Program-made: the position numbers and the translations under genes
Origin: Clostridia bacterium
GTDB lineage: Bacteria > Bacillota_A > Clostridia > Lachnospirales > Lachnospiraceae
Reading direction: 5' to 3'
Assembly (NCBI GenBank): GCA_012515365.1
Contig: JAAYYM010000360.1
Coordinates: 1-9,571 of the forward strand
Length of the DNA: 9,571 bases
In this document: positions 1-6,562 of the stretch, piece by piece
Layout of the letters: every line of letters begins with the position of its first letter
Numbering within the stretch: the stretch's first letter is position 1
Notes under the pieces: generated by a model
Seen by the model: the letters and a program-made list of their open reading frames with translations, nothing else
Database searches by the model: none
What the model was told of the DNA's origin: nothing

Positions 1-447
1 GGAATTCCGAATAATCTGCTCCCTTATATTACACAGGTCGCAGTAGGAAAGCTAGCATGTCTGGGTGTGTTCGGAGATGATTATGATACACCGGATGGCA
101 CGGGTGTCAGAGATTACATCCATGTAGTGGATCTTGCCGAAGGTCATGTTAAGGCAATGGAAAAGCTTAAGAGTATGGACGATAAAAAGGAAAGCGGAAC
201 CAGAATCTATAATCTGGGAACCGGCATCGGATATAGCGTTCTTGATATCGTACACAATTTTGAAAAGGCAAGCGGAATCAAAATCCCATACGAGATTAAG
301 CCACGCAGAGCAGGCGATATCGCTACTTGTTACGCAGATGCATCATTGGCGGAAAAAGAGCTTGGCTGGACAGCAAAGCGTGGAATCGAAAAAATGTGTG
401 AAGACGCATGGAGATGGCAGTCACAAAATCCGGAAGGATTAAAATAG
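1..447 (+). CDS. galE: UDP-glucose 4-epimerase GalE, C-terminal 148 residues (5' end outside window)
   Basis: The reading frame is open from base 1 to the TAG at 445-447, so the gene begins upstream. GalE is a cytosolic NAD-dependent short-chain dehydrogenase/reductase that interconverts UDP-glucose and UDP-galactose in the Leloir pathway and supplies UDP-galactose for surface glycans. The visible part is the substrate-binding C-terminal domain and follows E. coli GalE almost block by block: [16 protein letters not shown] at local residues 1-16, the [19 protein letters not shown] stretch at 24-42 with the UDP-contacting Arg region, YNLGTG at 70-75, PRRAGD at 101-106, and the terminal WRWQ at 137-140. 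The catalytic Tyr-x-x-x-Lys and the Rossmann fold are off the left edge. Cys110 falls where E. coli has the gate residue Tyr299 and human GALE has Cys307, which suggests UDP-N-acetylhexosamines may also fit. A terminator follows, so this is the last gene of its unit. Family assignment is very secure; the exact substrate range is inferred. Confidence 0.96.
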   Translation, partial: GIPNNLLPYITQVAVGKLACLGVFGDDYDTPDGTGVRDYIHVVDLAEGHVKAMEKLKSMDDKKESGTRIYNLGTGIGYSVLDIVHNFEKASGIKIPYEIKPRRAGDIATCYADASLAEKELGWTAKRGIEKMCEDAWRWQSQNPEGLK

Positions 448-489
448 TGAAACAGGAACATCAATAGTTTATGATAAAATCATGAAGTG

Positions 490-523
490 AAGGAGCAGGA
501 ACTTATTCCTGCTTCTTTTTATT
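490..523 (+). terminator. Rho-independent terminator of galE
   Basis: A 12-bp stem is formed by AAGGAGCAGGAA (490-501) and TTCCTGCTTCTT (506-517), with a CTTA loop and a single G-U pair. The right arm runs straight into more T residues (to 520), then ATT. It begins 42 nt after the galE stop codon and separates galE from the amidohydrolase gene. A smaller inverted repeat, ATGAT-AAA-ATCAT (471-483), lies just upstream and may extend the folded region. Confidence 0.88.
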
Positions 524-574
524 ATAAACGGAATTTCACCATAAAAGTAGGAAAAAGATCGGAAATATCATTTC

Positions 575-616
575 TTGACAAGGGTGGTTATAACGAAGTA
601 AGCTAACATATATACT
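575..616 (+). promoter_or_regulatory. Probable promoter of the amidohydrolase gene (elements ambiguous)
   Basis: The stretch between the galE terminator and the amidohydrolase start must hold its promoter. A perfect TTGACA sits at 575-580, but no good -10 box lies 16-18 bp after it. The best pairing I can see is TTATAA (588-593, 3 of 6 to consensus) with TATACT (611-616, 5 of 6), 17 bp apart, which would start the transcript near 623. TATAAC (589-594) is another -10-like hexamer but lacks a convincing -35. Location is supported; the exact elements are not. Confidence 0.4.
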
Positions 617-651
617 GCCTCAGATGAAGCAGCAGGAAAGAAGGGATTGTT

Positions 652-1920
652 ATGTATGAATGCAGTTTAGAACGTATGAAGGATAAAATAAACACATTTT
701 CAACATATGGCGATGCCGGTCACGGCGGAATCACGAGATATTCCCTGTCAAAAGAAGCATTGATGGCAAGAAATGAATTTAAAAAGCGTATGGAAGCAAT
801 TGGCGCGCTAATCGAAATCGATGATCTTGCAAATATGTATGCAACGATAGAAGGCAGCGATCCACAGGCAAAAAGAATCGTCATGGCATCACATGTGGAT
901 TCTGTGAAAAATGGTGGGAACTATGATGGTATTCTAGGTGTCATGACTGCTATGGAAGTACTAGAGACAATAGTTGAAAAAAACATTCCGCATAAGCATC
1001 CACTGACAGCCATGATTTGGACCAATGAAGAGGGATCGCTATATCCGCCCGCTATGATGTGTTCCGGTATCGTATGTTATGATTACCTGCCTGAAAGCAT
1101 CCGCACCAAATTTAAATTTGAAGATATGATGAATTCCAAGAGTATTCTAGACGGCGTCAGCACCTTTGGTGAAGCGCTGGAACACTCAGGAATGAAGGGC
1201 GATAAAAAATATCGTCTGAACCCGGATCGCTATCAGTATATGTTCGAGACACATATTGAACAAGGACCGATTCTTGAGGATGCAGGAAATGATATAGGTG
1301 TGGTTGACTGTGTGCTGGGAATGTTTAATTATCGTTTGAAATTCTATGGACAGACGGTTCATGCAGGCACATTTCCTATGCCAAAGCGAAAGGATGCACT
1401 TTTGGCTGCCAGTCAGGCATTGTGTTATATCCATGACCAGGTAGACGCTCTAGGCATAGCAGAGCTTGTTTATACAACAGGAGAAGTCGTTTGTCATCCA
1501 TGTGTTCATACCTGCGTGCCTGATTATTTTGATTTTTCGTTTGATGCACGTCATGAGGATCCGGCTGTTTTAGAGCAAGTGCTTGAGATCATTAAGAACT
1601 GTGAAAAAAAGCAGTGGGCAGGATGCACATGTAAAGTAGAACGGGCATGGAACAGAGACACCGTATATTGGAATCAAAAACTGGTTTCCTATGTAAAAGA
1701 AGCTGCAGAAGAGACTGGGATTTCTCATCAGTATATTCATTCCGGCGCTGGACACGATGCACAGTTTGCCTCTTATATGCTGCCGACTACTATGATCTTT
1801 GTACAGTCAAAGGGTGGCTTATCTCATTGTGAACCGGAGTATTCAAGTCCGCAACACTGCACAGAAGGAGCAACAGTGATGTTGCATGCGGTATTAAAAG
1901 CAGATGGTCAGGAATCATGA
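652..1920 (+). CDS. M20-family Zn-dependent amidohydrolase (allantoate amidohydrolase / N-carbamoyl-L-amino-acid hydrolase type)
   Basis: The 422-residue product (family about 410) should be a cytosolic two-metal hydrolase of peptidase family M20, carbamoylase branch, cleaving ureido or amide bonds to release ammonia. The metal-ligand set by alignment to AllC is complete: His81 in ASHVDS, Asp92 in GGNYDG, Glu127 in TNEEG (Glu126 the likely general base), His201 in HIEQG and His392 in GGLSHCEPE. Other family blocks are GQTVHAGTFPM (233-243), FDARHED (297-303) and GAGHDAQ (365-371). Departures are notable. The usual PNxxNV(I/V)PG loop reads PCVHTCVPD (283-291), so the substrate-binding Asn is Thr287, and EEGxRF reads EEGSLY. 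There are many Cys residues, including CxxCxxxC at 281-288. The start is the ATG 6 nt after GAAGGG (640-645); Met9 is a weaker alternative. The gene stands alone with its own promoter and no hydantoinase, allantoinase or transporter beside it. Superfamily is certain; the substrate is not. Confidence 0.88.
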   Translation: MYECSLERMKDKINTFSTYGDAGHGGITRYSLSKEALMARNEFKKRMEAIGALIEIDDLANMYATIEGSDPQAKRIVMASHVDSVKNGGNYDGILGVMTAMEVLETIVEKNIPHKHPLTAMIWTNEEGSLYPPAMMCSGIVCYDYLPESIRTKFKFEDMMNSKSILDGVSTFGEALEHSGMKGDKKYRLNPDRYQYMFETHIEQGPILEDAGNDIGVVDCVLGMFNYRLKFYGQTVHAGTFPMPKRKDALLAASQALCYIHDQVDALGIAELVYTTGEVVCHPCVHTCVPDYFDFSFDARHEDPAVLEQVLEIIKNCEKKQWAGCTCKVERAWNRDTVYWNQKLVSYVKEAAEETGISHQYIHSGAGHDAQFASYMLPTTMIFVQSKGGLSHCEPEYSSPQHCTEGATVMLHAVLKADGQES

Positions 1921-1932
1921 TCAGTACCCACA

Positions 1933-1956
1933 CAAGCTCTTTCTTGCACTTTTTTC
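1933..1956 (+). terminator. Weak possible terminator after the amidohydrolase gene
   Basis: CAAG (1933-1936) can pair with CTTG (1943-1946) around a 6-nt loop, and a run of T residues follows at 1950-1955. The stem is only 4 bp, so it is a poor intrinsic terminator, but it is the only candidate in the 103-nt gap before rel. Some read-through from the amidohydrolase gene into rel is therefore possible. Confidence 0.2.
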
Positions 1957-1958
1957 AA

Positions 1959-1987
1959 TTGAACGGACTAAAAATCTATGTTATAAT
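1959..1987 (+). promoter_or_regulatory. Strong sigma-A extended -10 promoter for the rel operon
   Basis: TTGAAC (1959-1964, 5 of 6 to the -35 consensus) and a perfect TATAAT (1982-1987) are exactly 17 bp apart, with a TG one base upstream of the -10 (1979-1980), the extended -10 signature. Transcription should begin near 1994-1995, giving a leader of about 30-40 nt. The -35 overlaps a 10-bp palindrome, TTCAATTGAA (1954-1963). The leader is too short for a T-box or other large riboswitch. Confidence 0.85.
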
Positions 1988-2018
1988 ATTGTGCAACGTA
2001 TTTTTTACATTACATGAT

Positions 2019-2035
2019 AAGGAATGGTTGTTCCT
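2019..2035 (+). promoter_or_regulatory. rel ribosome binding site inside a small hairpin
   Basis: The only Shine-Dalgarno-like stretch is AAGGA (2019-2023). It directly abuts the first ATG (2024), which is too close, and lies 12 nt before the second in-frame ATG (2036). AGGAA (2020-2024) and TTCCT (2031-2035) are perfectly complementary around a 6-nt loop, so this binding site can be hidden in a 5-bp stem whose far arm ends right at the second ATG. A regulatory effect is inference only. Confidence 0.4.
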
Positions 2036-4363
2036 ATGGATGAAGTAAGAAAGAGTGAAAGTGAAAATAAGGCGTCTGATAAGCTTCCCAGAGTCGAGCT
2101 TGTATTTGATGACGGAAGAATCGAGGCAATGGATGAATTTCTAAGTCCTGAGGTATTATATCAGGATCTTATTAGTCGTGTGTATAAATATCATCCATCT
2201 GATGACATATCTCTGATCGAAAAGGCATATAATATTGCTTATAATGCGCATAAAGATCAGGTAAGAAAATCAGGGGAACCTTATATTATACATCCTCTTT
2301 GTGTTGCTATTATCCTTGCAGACCTTGAGCTTGATAAGGAAACAATTGTTTCAGGTCTGTTGCATGACGTTGTAGAAGATACGATACTGACAAATGAAGA
2401 AATTAAAGAACAGTTCGGACCGGATGTTGCATTGATTGTTGACGGAGTAACGAAATTAGGCCGACTGACATACAATGGTGATAAATTAGAATTTCAGGCT
2501 GAGAATTTACGAAAGATGTTTCTGGCAATGGCGAAGGATATTCGCGTAATCATGGTTAAACTGGCAGATCGTCTTCACAACATGCGGACACTGAAACATA
2601 TGGTTCCTGCAAAGCAGATCGAAATTGCGCGTGAAACACTGGATATCTACGCTCCAATTGCACAGAGACTTGGTATTTCAAAGTTAAAGGTGGAATTAGA
2701 TGATTTGTCATTGAAGTATTTGGAACCAGATGTTTATTACGATTTGGTCGATAAAATTGCAATTCGCAAAAGTGTACGTGAAAAATATGTCCAGAATATC
2801 GTGGACGAAGTATCCATGCATATTAAAAAGGCAGGAATAAAAGCCGAAATCGATGGACGTGTAAAGCATTTTTTCAGTATATATAAAAAAATGGTTAATC
2901 AAGATAAAACACTGGATCAGATCTATGATCTGTTTGCAGTGCGTATTATTGTGGAATCAGTGAAGGACTGTTATGCTGCATTGGGTGTGATTCATGAAAT
3001 CTATAAGCCGATACCGGGTAGATTTAAGGACTACATCGCAATGCCAAAGCCAAATATGTATCAGTCACTGCATACGACGCTGATCGGACCCACCGGACAG
3101 CCGTTTGAAATACAAATCAGAACCTATGAGATGCATAAGACTGCTGAATATGGTATCGCTGCACATTGGAAATACAAAGAAGCATCAGACGGAAAACAGG
3201 TAGCAGCCCAGGAAGAAGAAAAACTTAATTGGCTGCGGCAGATCCTCGAGTGGCAGAAGGATATGTCTGACAATAAGGAATTTATGAATATCCTTAAAAG
3301 TGATCTGGATTTATTTTCTGACAGCGTTTATTGTTTCACACCAACCGGAGATGTCAAGAACCTGCCGGTCGGATCCAATACCATTGATTTTGCATACAGC
3401 ATTCACAGTGCTGTCGGCAACAGGATGATCGGTGCCAGAGTCAACGGAAAGTTAGTAACGATTGATTACATCATTAATAATGGAGACAGAATTGAAATCC
3501 TGACCTCTCAGAATTCAAAGGGACCAAGCAGAGACTGGCTTAACATCGTAAAAAGTACACAGGCAAAGAGTAAGATCAGCCAATGGTTCAAGAATGAATT
3601 CAAGGAAGATAATATCGTAAAAGGCAAAGAAATGCTGGCAGCGTACTGCAAGGCTAAAATGCATGATGCAACCGCACTTTTAAAGCCGGAATACATGCGC
3701 CCGATCATGGAAAAGTATGGATTCAAAGAATGGGATGCTGTATGTGCTGCAGTAGGACATGGGGGTCTTAAGGAAGGTCAGATCATCAATAAAATGCAAG
3801 AGCTTTATGATAAAAATCACTTGCAGATACTGACCAATGAAGAAGTGCTTCAAACTGTTGGTGAAGGAAACAAAGATAAATTAGAGCTGGCAAAGAAAAA
3901 GGTAAAGGGTGGAATTGTCGTAGAGGGCATCCATGACGTGGCAGTTCGCTTTTCAAAATGCTGCAGCCCAATACCGGGTGATGAAATCGTTGGTTTCGTA
4001 ACGAGAGGACGAGGGGTTTCCATCCATAGAACGGACTGCATTAATGTACTGAATATATCAGACATTGACAGAGATCGTCTGATTGAGGCAGAATGGCAGA
4101 AAAACAGTGCTTCCGCAAATGAAAAATATCTGGCTGAAATCAATTTATACAGTAACAACAGAAACAGCCTGTTAGCAGAAATAACACGTGTTCTGACAGA
4201 AAAAGGTGTAGATATTATTTCTATGAACCTGCGTACAAGCAAGCAGGGGACAGCAACCATATCACTGGCATTTGAGATATCTAATAAAGAAGAATTGAGA
4301 AGCATCGTAGACAGACTTCGTTCGATCGAGGATGTCATCGACATAGAAAGGACCACAGGGTGA
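2036..4363 (+). CDS. rel: Bifunctional (p)ppGpp synthetase/hydrolase Rel (RSH family)
   Basis: Rel makes and degrades the alarmone (p)ppGpp and senses uncharged tRNA on stalled ribosomes. Residues are counted from the ATG at 2024 (779 aa). I place the start at Met5 (2036, 775 aa) because the ribosome binding site abuts the first ATG. The HD hydrolase domain (about 60-215) is intact: RKSGEPYIIHP, His90, HDxxED at 114-119, and Asp182 in ADRLHNMR. The synthetase domain (about 270-390) has GRVKHFFSIYKK, probable Mg ligands Asp302 and Glu362, and RFKD at 333-336. RFKD is the RXKD signature of bifunctional enzymes, in contrast to ExDD of RelA-only enzymes. Then come TGS (435-495), a helical region, the Cys/His module (Cys646, Cys647, His668, Cys672) and a C-terminal ACT domain (about 703-775). 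The N-terminus is some 35 residues longer than in B. subtilis Rel, charged and probably flexible. First gene of the operon; the stop lies 4 nt before the next start. Confidence 0.96.
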   Translation: MDEVRKSESENKASDKLPRVELVFDDGRIEAMDEFLSPEVLYQDLISRVYKYHPSDDISLIEKAYNIAYNAHKDQVRKSGEPYIIHPLCVAIILADLELDKETIVSGLLHDVVEDTILTNEEIKEQFGPDVALIVDGVTKLGRLTYNGDKLEFQAENLRKMFLAMAKDIRVIMVKLADRLHNMRTLKHMVPAKQIEIARETLDIYAPIAQRLGISKLKVELDDLSLKYLEPDVYYDLVDKIAIRKSVREKYVQNIVDEVSMHIKKAGIKAEIDGRVKHFFSIYKKMVNQDKTLDQIYDLFAVRIIVESVKDCYAALGVIHEIYKPIPGRFKDYIAMPKPNMYQSLHTTLIGPTGQPFEIQIRTYEMHKTAEYGIAAHWKYKEASDGKQVAAQEEEKLNWLRQILEWQKDMSDNKEFMNILKSDLDLFSDSVYCFTPTGDVKNLPVGSNTIDFAYSIHSAVGNRMIGARVNGKLVTIDYIINNGDRIEILTSQNSKGPSRDWLNIVKSTQAKSKISQWFKNEFKEDNIVKGKEMLAAYCKAKMHDATALLKPEYMRPIMEKYGFKEWDAVCAAVGHGGLKEGQIINKMQELYDKNHLQILTNEEVLQTVGEGNKDKLELAKKKVKGGIVVEGIHDVAVRFSKCCSPIPGDEIVGFVTRGRGVSIHRTDCINVLNISDIDRDRLIEAEWQKNSASANEKYLAEINLYSNNRNSLLAEITRVLTEKGVDIISMNLRTSKQGTATISLAFEISNKEELRSIVDRLRSIEDVIDIERTTG

Positions 4364-4367
4364 GACT

Positions 4368-5003
4368 ATGGCAGAATTAAAGATAGGGAGAATGGTAATG
4401 GGTCCGGTAGGGACGAACTGCTATTTTGTCTATAATGAGAATAAAGAAGCAATTGTTTTTGATCCACCTACAGGCGGAAAAGAGTTGTTTGAACGTCTTA
4501 CATCAAATGGATTGACGATTGAGGCCATTCTTTTGACACATGGTCATTTTGACCATATTATGGGCGTAAATGAACTGCGCAAGTGTGCAGGGGTGAAGGT
4601 CTATGCCTGTGAAGAGGAGCAGGAAGTCTGTGAATCATCAGAGATGAACTGTTCTGATCAAATCGGCAGACCATATGTGACACAGGCAGATGTTTATGTC
4701 AGAGATGAGGAAGAAATCCAGATCAAAGATATGAAATGCAGACTGCTTCATACACCAGGGCATACAAAAGGCAGCTGTTGCTATTATTTTTATGAAGATG
4801 GACTACTGATCAGCGGAGATACGCTGTTTGCAGGATCTGTGGGAAGAACGGATCTGCCGACCGGAAGCATGGGAACACTCGAACGATCAATCAGTCAGAA
4901 GCTGTCAAAACTTCCTGATGACACGAAGGTATATCCGGGACATGGAGATCAGACGACGATTGAGTTTGAACGTAAACACAATCCATTCTGGAAAACAGAG
5001 TGA
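4368..5003 (+). CDS. MBL-fold metallohydrolase, glyoxalase II-like
   Basis: A 211-residue single-domain metallo-beta-lactamase-fold protein, about the usual length for the short glyoxalase-II-like (YcbL / YqgX type) subgroup; no signal peptide. The full binuclear metal set is visible: THGHFDH (57-63), His128 and His132 in HTPGHTKGS, Asp151 in SGDTLF, and His192 in YPGHG. GRTDLPTGS (159-167), typical of this subgroup, is also present. These enzymes hydrolyse thioesters such as S-lactoylglutathione or related small substrates. Because Clostridia mostly lack glutathione, the natural substrate here is open and I give no symbol. It starts 4 nt after the rel stop, with an AGGG-type ribosome binding site (4357-4360) inside the end of rel, so translation is probably coupled. 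The same gene commonly sits in the rel-hisS region of Clostridia, but the reason is unknown. Confidence 0.92.
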   Translation: MAELKIGRMVMGPVGTNCYFVYNENKEAIVFDPPTGGKELFERLTSNGLTIEAILLTHGHFDHIMGVNELRKCAGVKVYACEEEQEVCESSEMNCSDQIGRPYVTQADVYVRDEEEIQIKDMKCRLLHTPGHTKGSCCYYFYEDGLLISGDTLFAGSVGRTDLPTGSMGTLERSISQKLSKLPDDTKVYPGHGDQTTIEFERKHNPFWKTE

Positions 5004-5033
5004 GAATATGTACTTCATGGGAGAAGCAGAACG

Positions 5034-6557
5034 ATGAACGTAACAATCAATCAGGCAGATTTTCAATATGATATTCATTCTCTGGTCAAGGCTTTTTATC
5101 CAGAGGAAGATGTTACTGTGAGACAAGGAAAAACCGGAATTGATTATTCCGGTTTTGAAATTTATTATAGTAATGATCAGATAATGAAGCTTGCATATTA
5201 CGAAAATGGAATTATTGTACATAAAATAACATGTGATATAAAAAGTGCTTATCTGAATCAGAGCATTCAGACAGATGCAAAAGAGCGCGTTTTATTTAAA
5301 AATCAGTTAAAACAACAGCTTTACACGTTACTCAAAATGACAACGAAGAAAGAACTGCCATGGGGAACCCTGACCGGGATCAGACCGACAAAAATCGCGC
5401 TTACCATGATGGAACAGGGAGCATCGGATGAAGAAATTGCAGAATCTATGCGTTCTGTCTATTTTACTACGGAAGAAAAGATCAGACTTTGCTGTGAAAT
5501 TGGAAGGCGGGAACTAAATGTTTTAAGTCGGCTGCATGGACATAAAGGTTTTAGCCTGTATATTGGGATTCCATTCTGCCCAACTACCTGCCTTTACTGT
5601 TCCTTTACCTCTTATCCAATCATCAAATGGAAGGAGCAGGTGGACGCATATATAGATGCCTTAGAAAAGGAACTGGCGCTGACAGCAGAATTCTTTCATG
5701 ACCGGATCCTGGATACGGTCTATATTGGCGGAGGGACACCTACGACTCTTGAACCAGAGCAGATGTTACGCTTGATTTCTCTGATTAAAAAGTATTTTGA
5801 TTTAGAAAAAGGACCGATTCAGGAATTTACAGTAGAAGCCGGCCGGCCGGACAGCATTACTAAAGAAAAATTACAGGTGTTATATGATGAGGGAGTAACG
5901 AGAATTTCTATTAACCCTCAGACGATGAACGAAGAAACACTTAAGATTATTGGAAGAAAGCATACGGTTGAACAGGTGAAACAGGCATTTGCATTGGCCA
6001 GACAGACCGGATTTGACAATATCAATATGGATCTGATCCTGGGATTGCCGGGAGAGGCAGCCAAAGAAGGTGATGACAGTAAGCTTCGTCATACCTTAGA
6101 TGAGATTGCAGCCTTACAGCCGGAGGGGTTAACGATTCACTCACTGGCGATCAAACGTGCAGCAGGGATGCATGAATGGCTGCTTGCACATCCAGAAGTA
6201 AAAAGCATCAACACGCCACAGATGATGACGTTAGTTGAAGAAAAAGCCAGAGCGCAGGGACTTGTTCCATATTATCTATACAGACAAAAAAATATGACCG
6301 GCAATCTTGAAAATGTGGGATATGCAAAACCAGACAAAATCGGGATCTACAACATCTTGATCATGGAGGAAAAGCAGACCATCGCAGCCGTTGGAGCAGG
6401 GACGATTTCAAAGGTCGTACTGAAGGACGGAAGGATTGAACGCTGTGATAATATCAAAGATATCAAGCTTTATCTTGAGAAAAATGATGAGATTCTCATG
6501 AAAAAGCGTGCATTTTATACGAAATATGAAAGTGACATAAAAGGAACGGAGGAGTAG
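5034..6557 (+). CDS. hemZ: HemZ, radical SAM coproporphyrinogen dehydrogenase-like protein
   Basis: A 507-residue protein of the HemN/HemW/HemZ branch of radical SAM enzymes. The [4Fe-4S] cluster motif CPTTCLYC gives Cys182, Cys186 and Cys189. Next come the SAM-binding GGGTPTTL (232-239), VEAGRPDS (267-274), ISINPQTMNE (291-300), and NMDLILGLPGE (331-341). The C-terminal block with YYLYRQKN, GNLENVGYA and AVGAGTISK is characteristic of HemZ. The first 170 residues are a HemZ-specific N-terminal domain containing WGTLTGIRPTK (110-120). HemZ is annotated as oxygen-independent coproporphyrinogen III dehydrogenase in heme synthesis, but that activity is poorly proven and many organisms that keep it may lack heme synthesis. 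The start is the ATG 10 nt after GGGAG (5019-5023). It lies 30 nt after the MBL gene and 5 nt before hisS, so it is within the operon. A perfect inverted repeat lies within its first 125 bases. Confidence 0.93.
   Translation: MNVTINQADFQYDIHSLVKAFYPEEDVTVRQGKTGIDYSGFEIYYSNDQIMKLAYYENGIIVHKITCDIKSAYLNQSIQTDAKERVLFKNQLKQQLYTLLKMTTKKELPWGTLTGIRPTKIALTMMEQGASDEEIAESMRSVYFTTEEKIRLCCEIGRRELNVLSRLHGHKGFSLYIGIPFCPTTCLYCSFTSYPIIKWKEQVDAYIDALEKELALTAEFFHDRILDTVYIGGGTPTTLEPEQMLRLISLIKKYFDLEKGPIQEFTVEAGRPDSITKEKLQVLYDEGVTRISINPQTMNEETLKIIGRKHTVEQVKQAFALARQTGFDNINMDLILGLPGEAAKEGDDSKLRHTLDEIAALQPEGLTIHSLAIKRAAGMHEWLLAHPEVKSINTPQMMTLVEEKARAQGLVPYYLYRQKNMTGNLENVGYAKPDKIGIYNILIMEEKQTIAAVGAGTISKVVLKDGRIERCDNIKDIKLYLEKNDEILMKKRAFYTKYESDIKGTEE
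5130..5156 (+). repeat. Perfect 11-bp inverted repeat inside the 5' end of hemZ
   Basis: AAAACCGGAAT (5130-5140) and ATTCCGGTTTT (5146-5156) are exact reverse complements around a 5-nt loop (TGATT). In RNA this is a stable hairpin whose right arm ends in four U residues, like an intrinsic terminator, though the T tract is then broken by GAAA. It starts 96 nt after the hemZ start and encodes residues near TGIDYSGFE of the poorly conserved N-terminal domain. It could attenuate transcription into hemZ-hisS, or be chance. Confidence 0.6.
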
Positions 6558-6562
6558 GAAAA

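Noticed and set aside
1107..1120. 14-bp AT-rich palindrome CAAATTTAAATTTG in the amidohydrolase gene
   Set aside because: In frame it encodes TKFKF with AT-rich codons; a chance palindrome in AT-rich coding DNA is the simpler reading.
2014..2043. Nine-codon upstream reading frame overlapping the rel start
   Set aside because: The preceding bases are T-rich with no ribosome binding site, so initiation there is unlikely.
2918..2932. Inverted repeat CAGATC-TAT-GATCTG within rel
   Set aside because: Short, and coding for the conserved DQIYDL stretch of the synthetase domain; no sign of a separate function.
3850..4356. Antisense open frame of 168 codons opposite the 3' end of rel
   Set aside because: It lies entirely over the conserved Cys/His and ACT domains of Rel, has no ribosome binding site or recognisable protein character, and reads as a shadow frame.
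4540..4556. 7-bp perfect inverted repeat ATGGTCA-TTT-TGACCAT in the MBL gene
   Set aside because: It encodes the invariant HGHFDH metal motif, so the symmetry follows from the protein constraint.
5838..5850. GC-rich tandem GCCGGCCGGCCGG in hemZ
   Set aside because: It encodes the conserved EAGRPD segment of HemZ; unusual composition, but explained by the protein.
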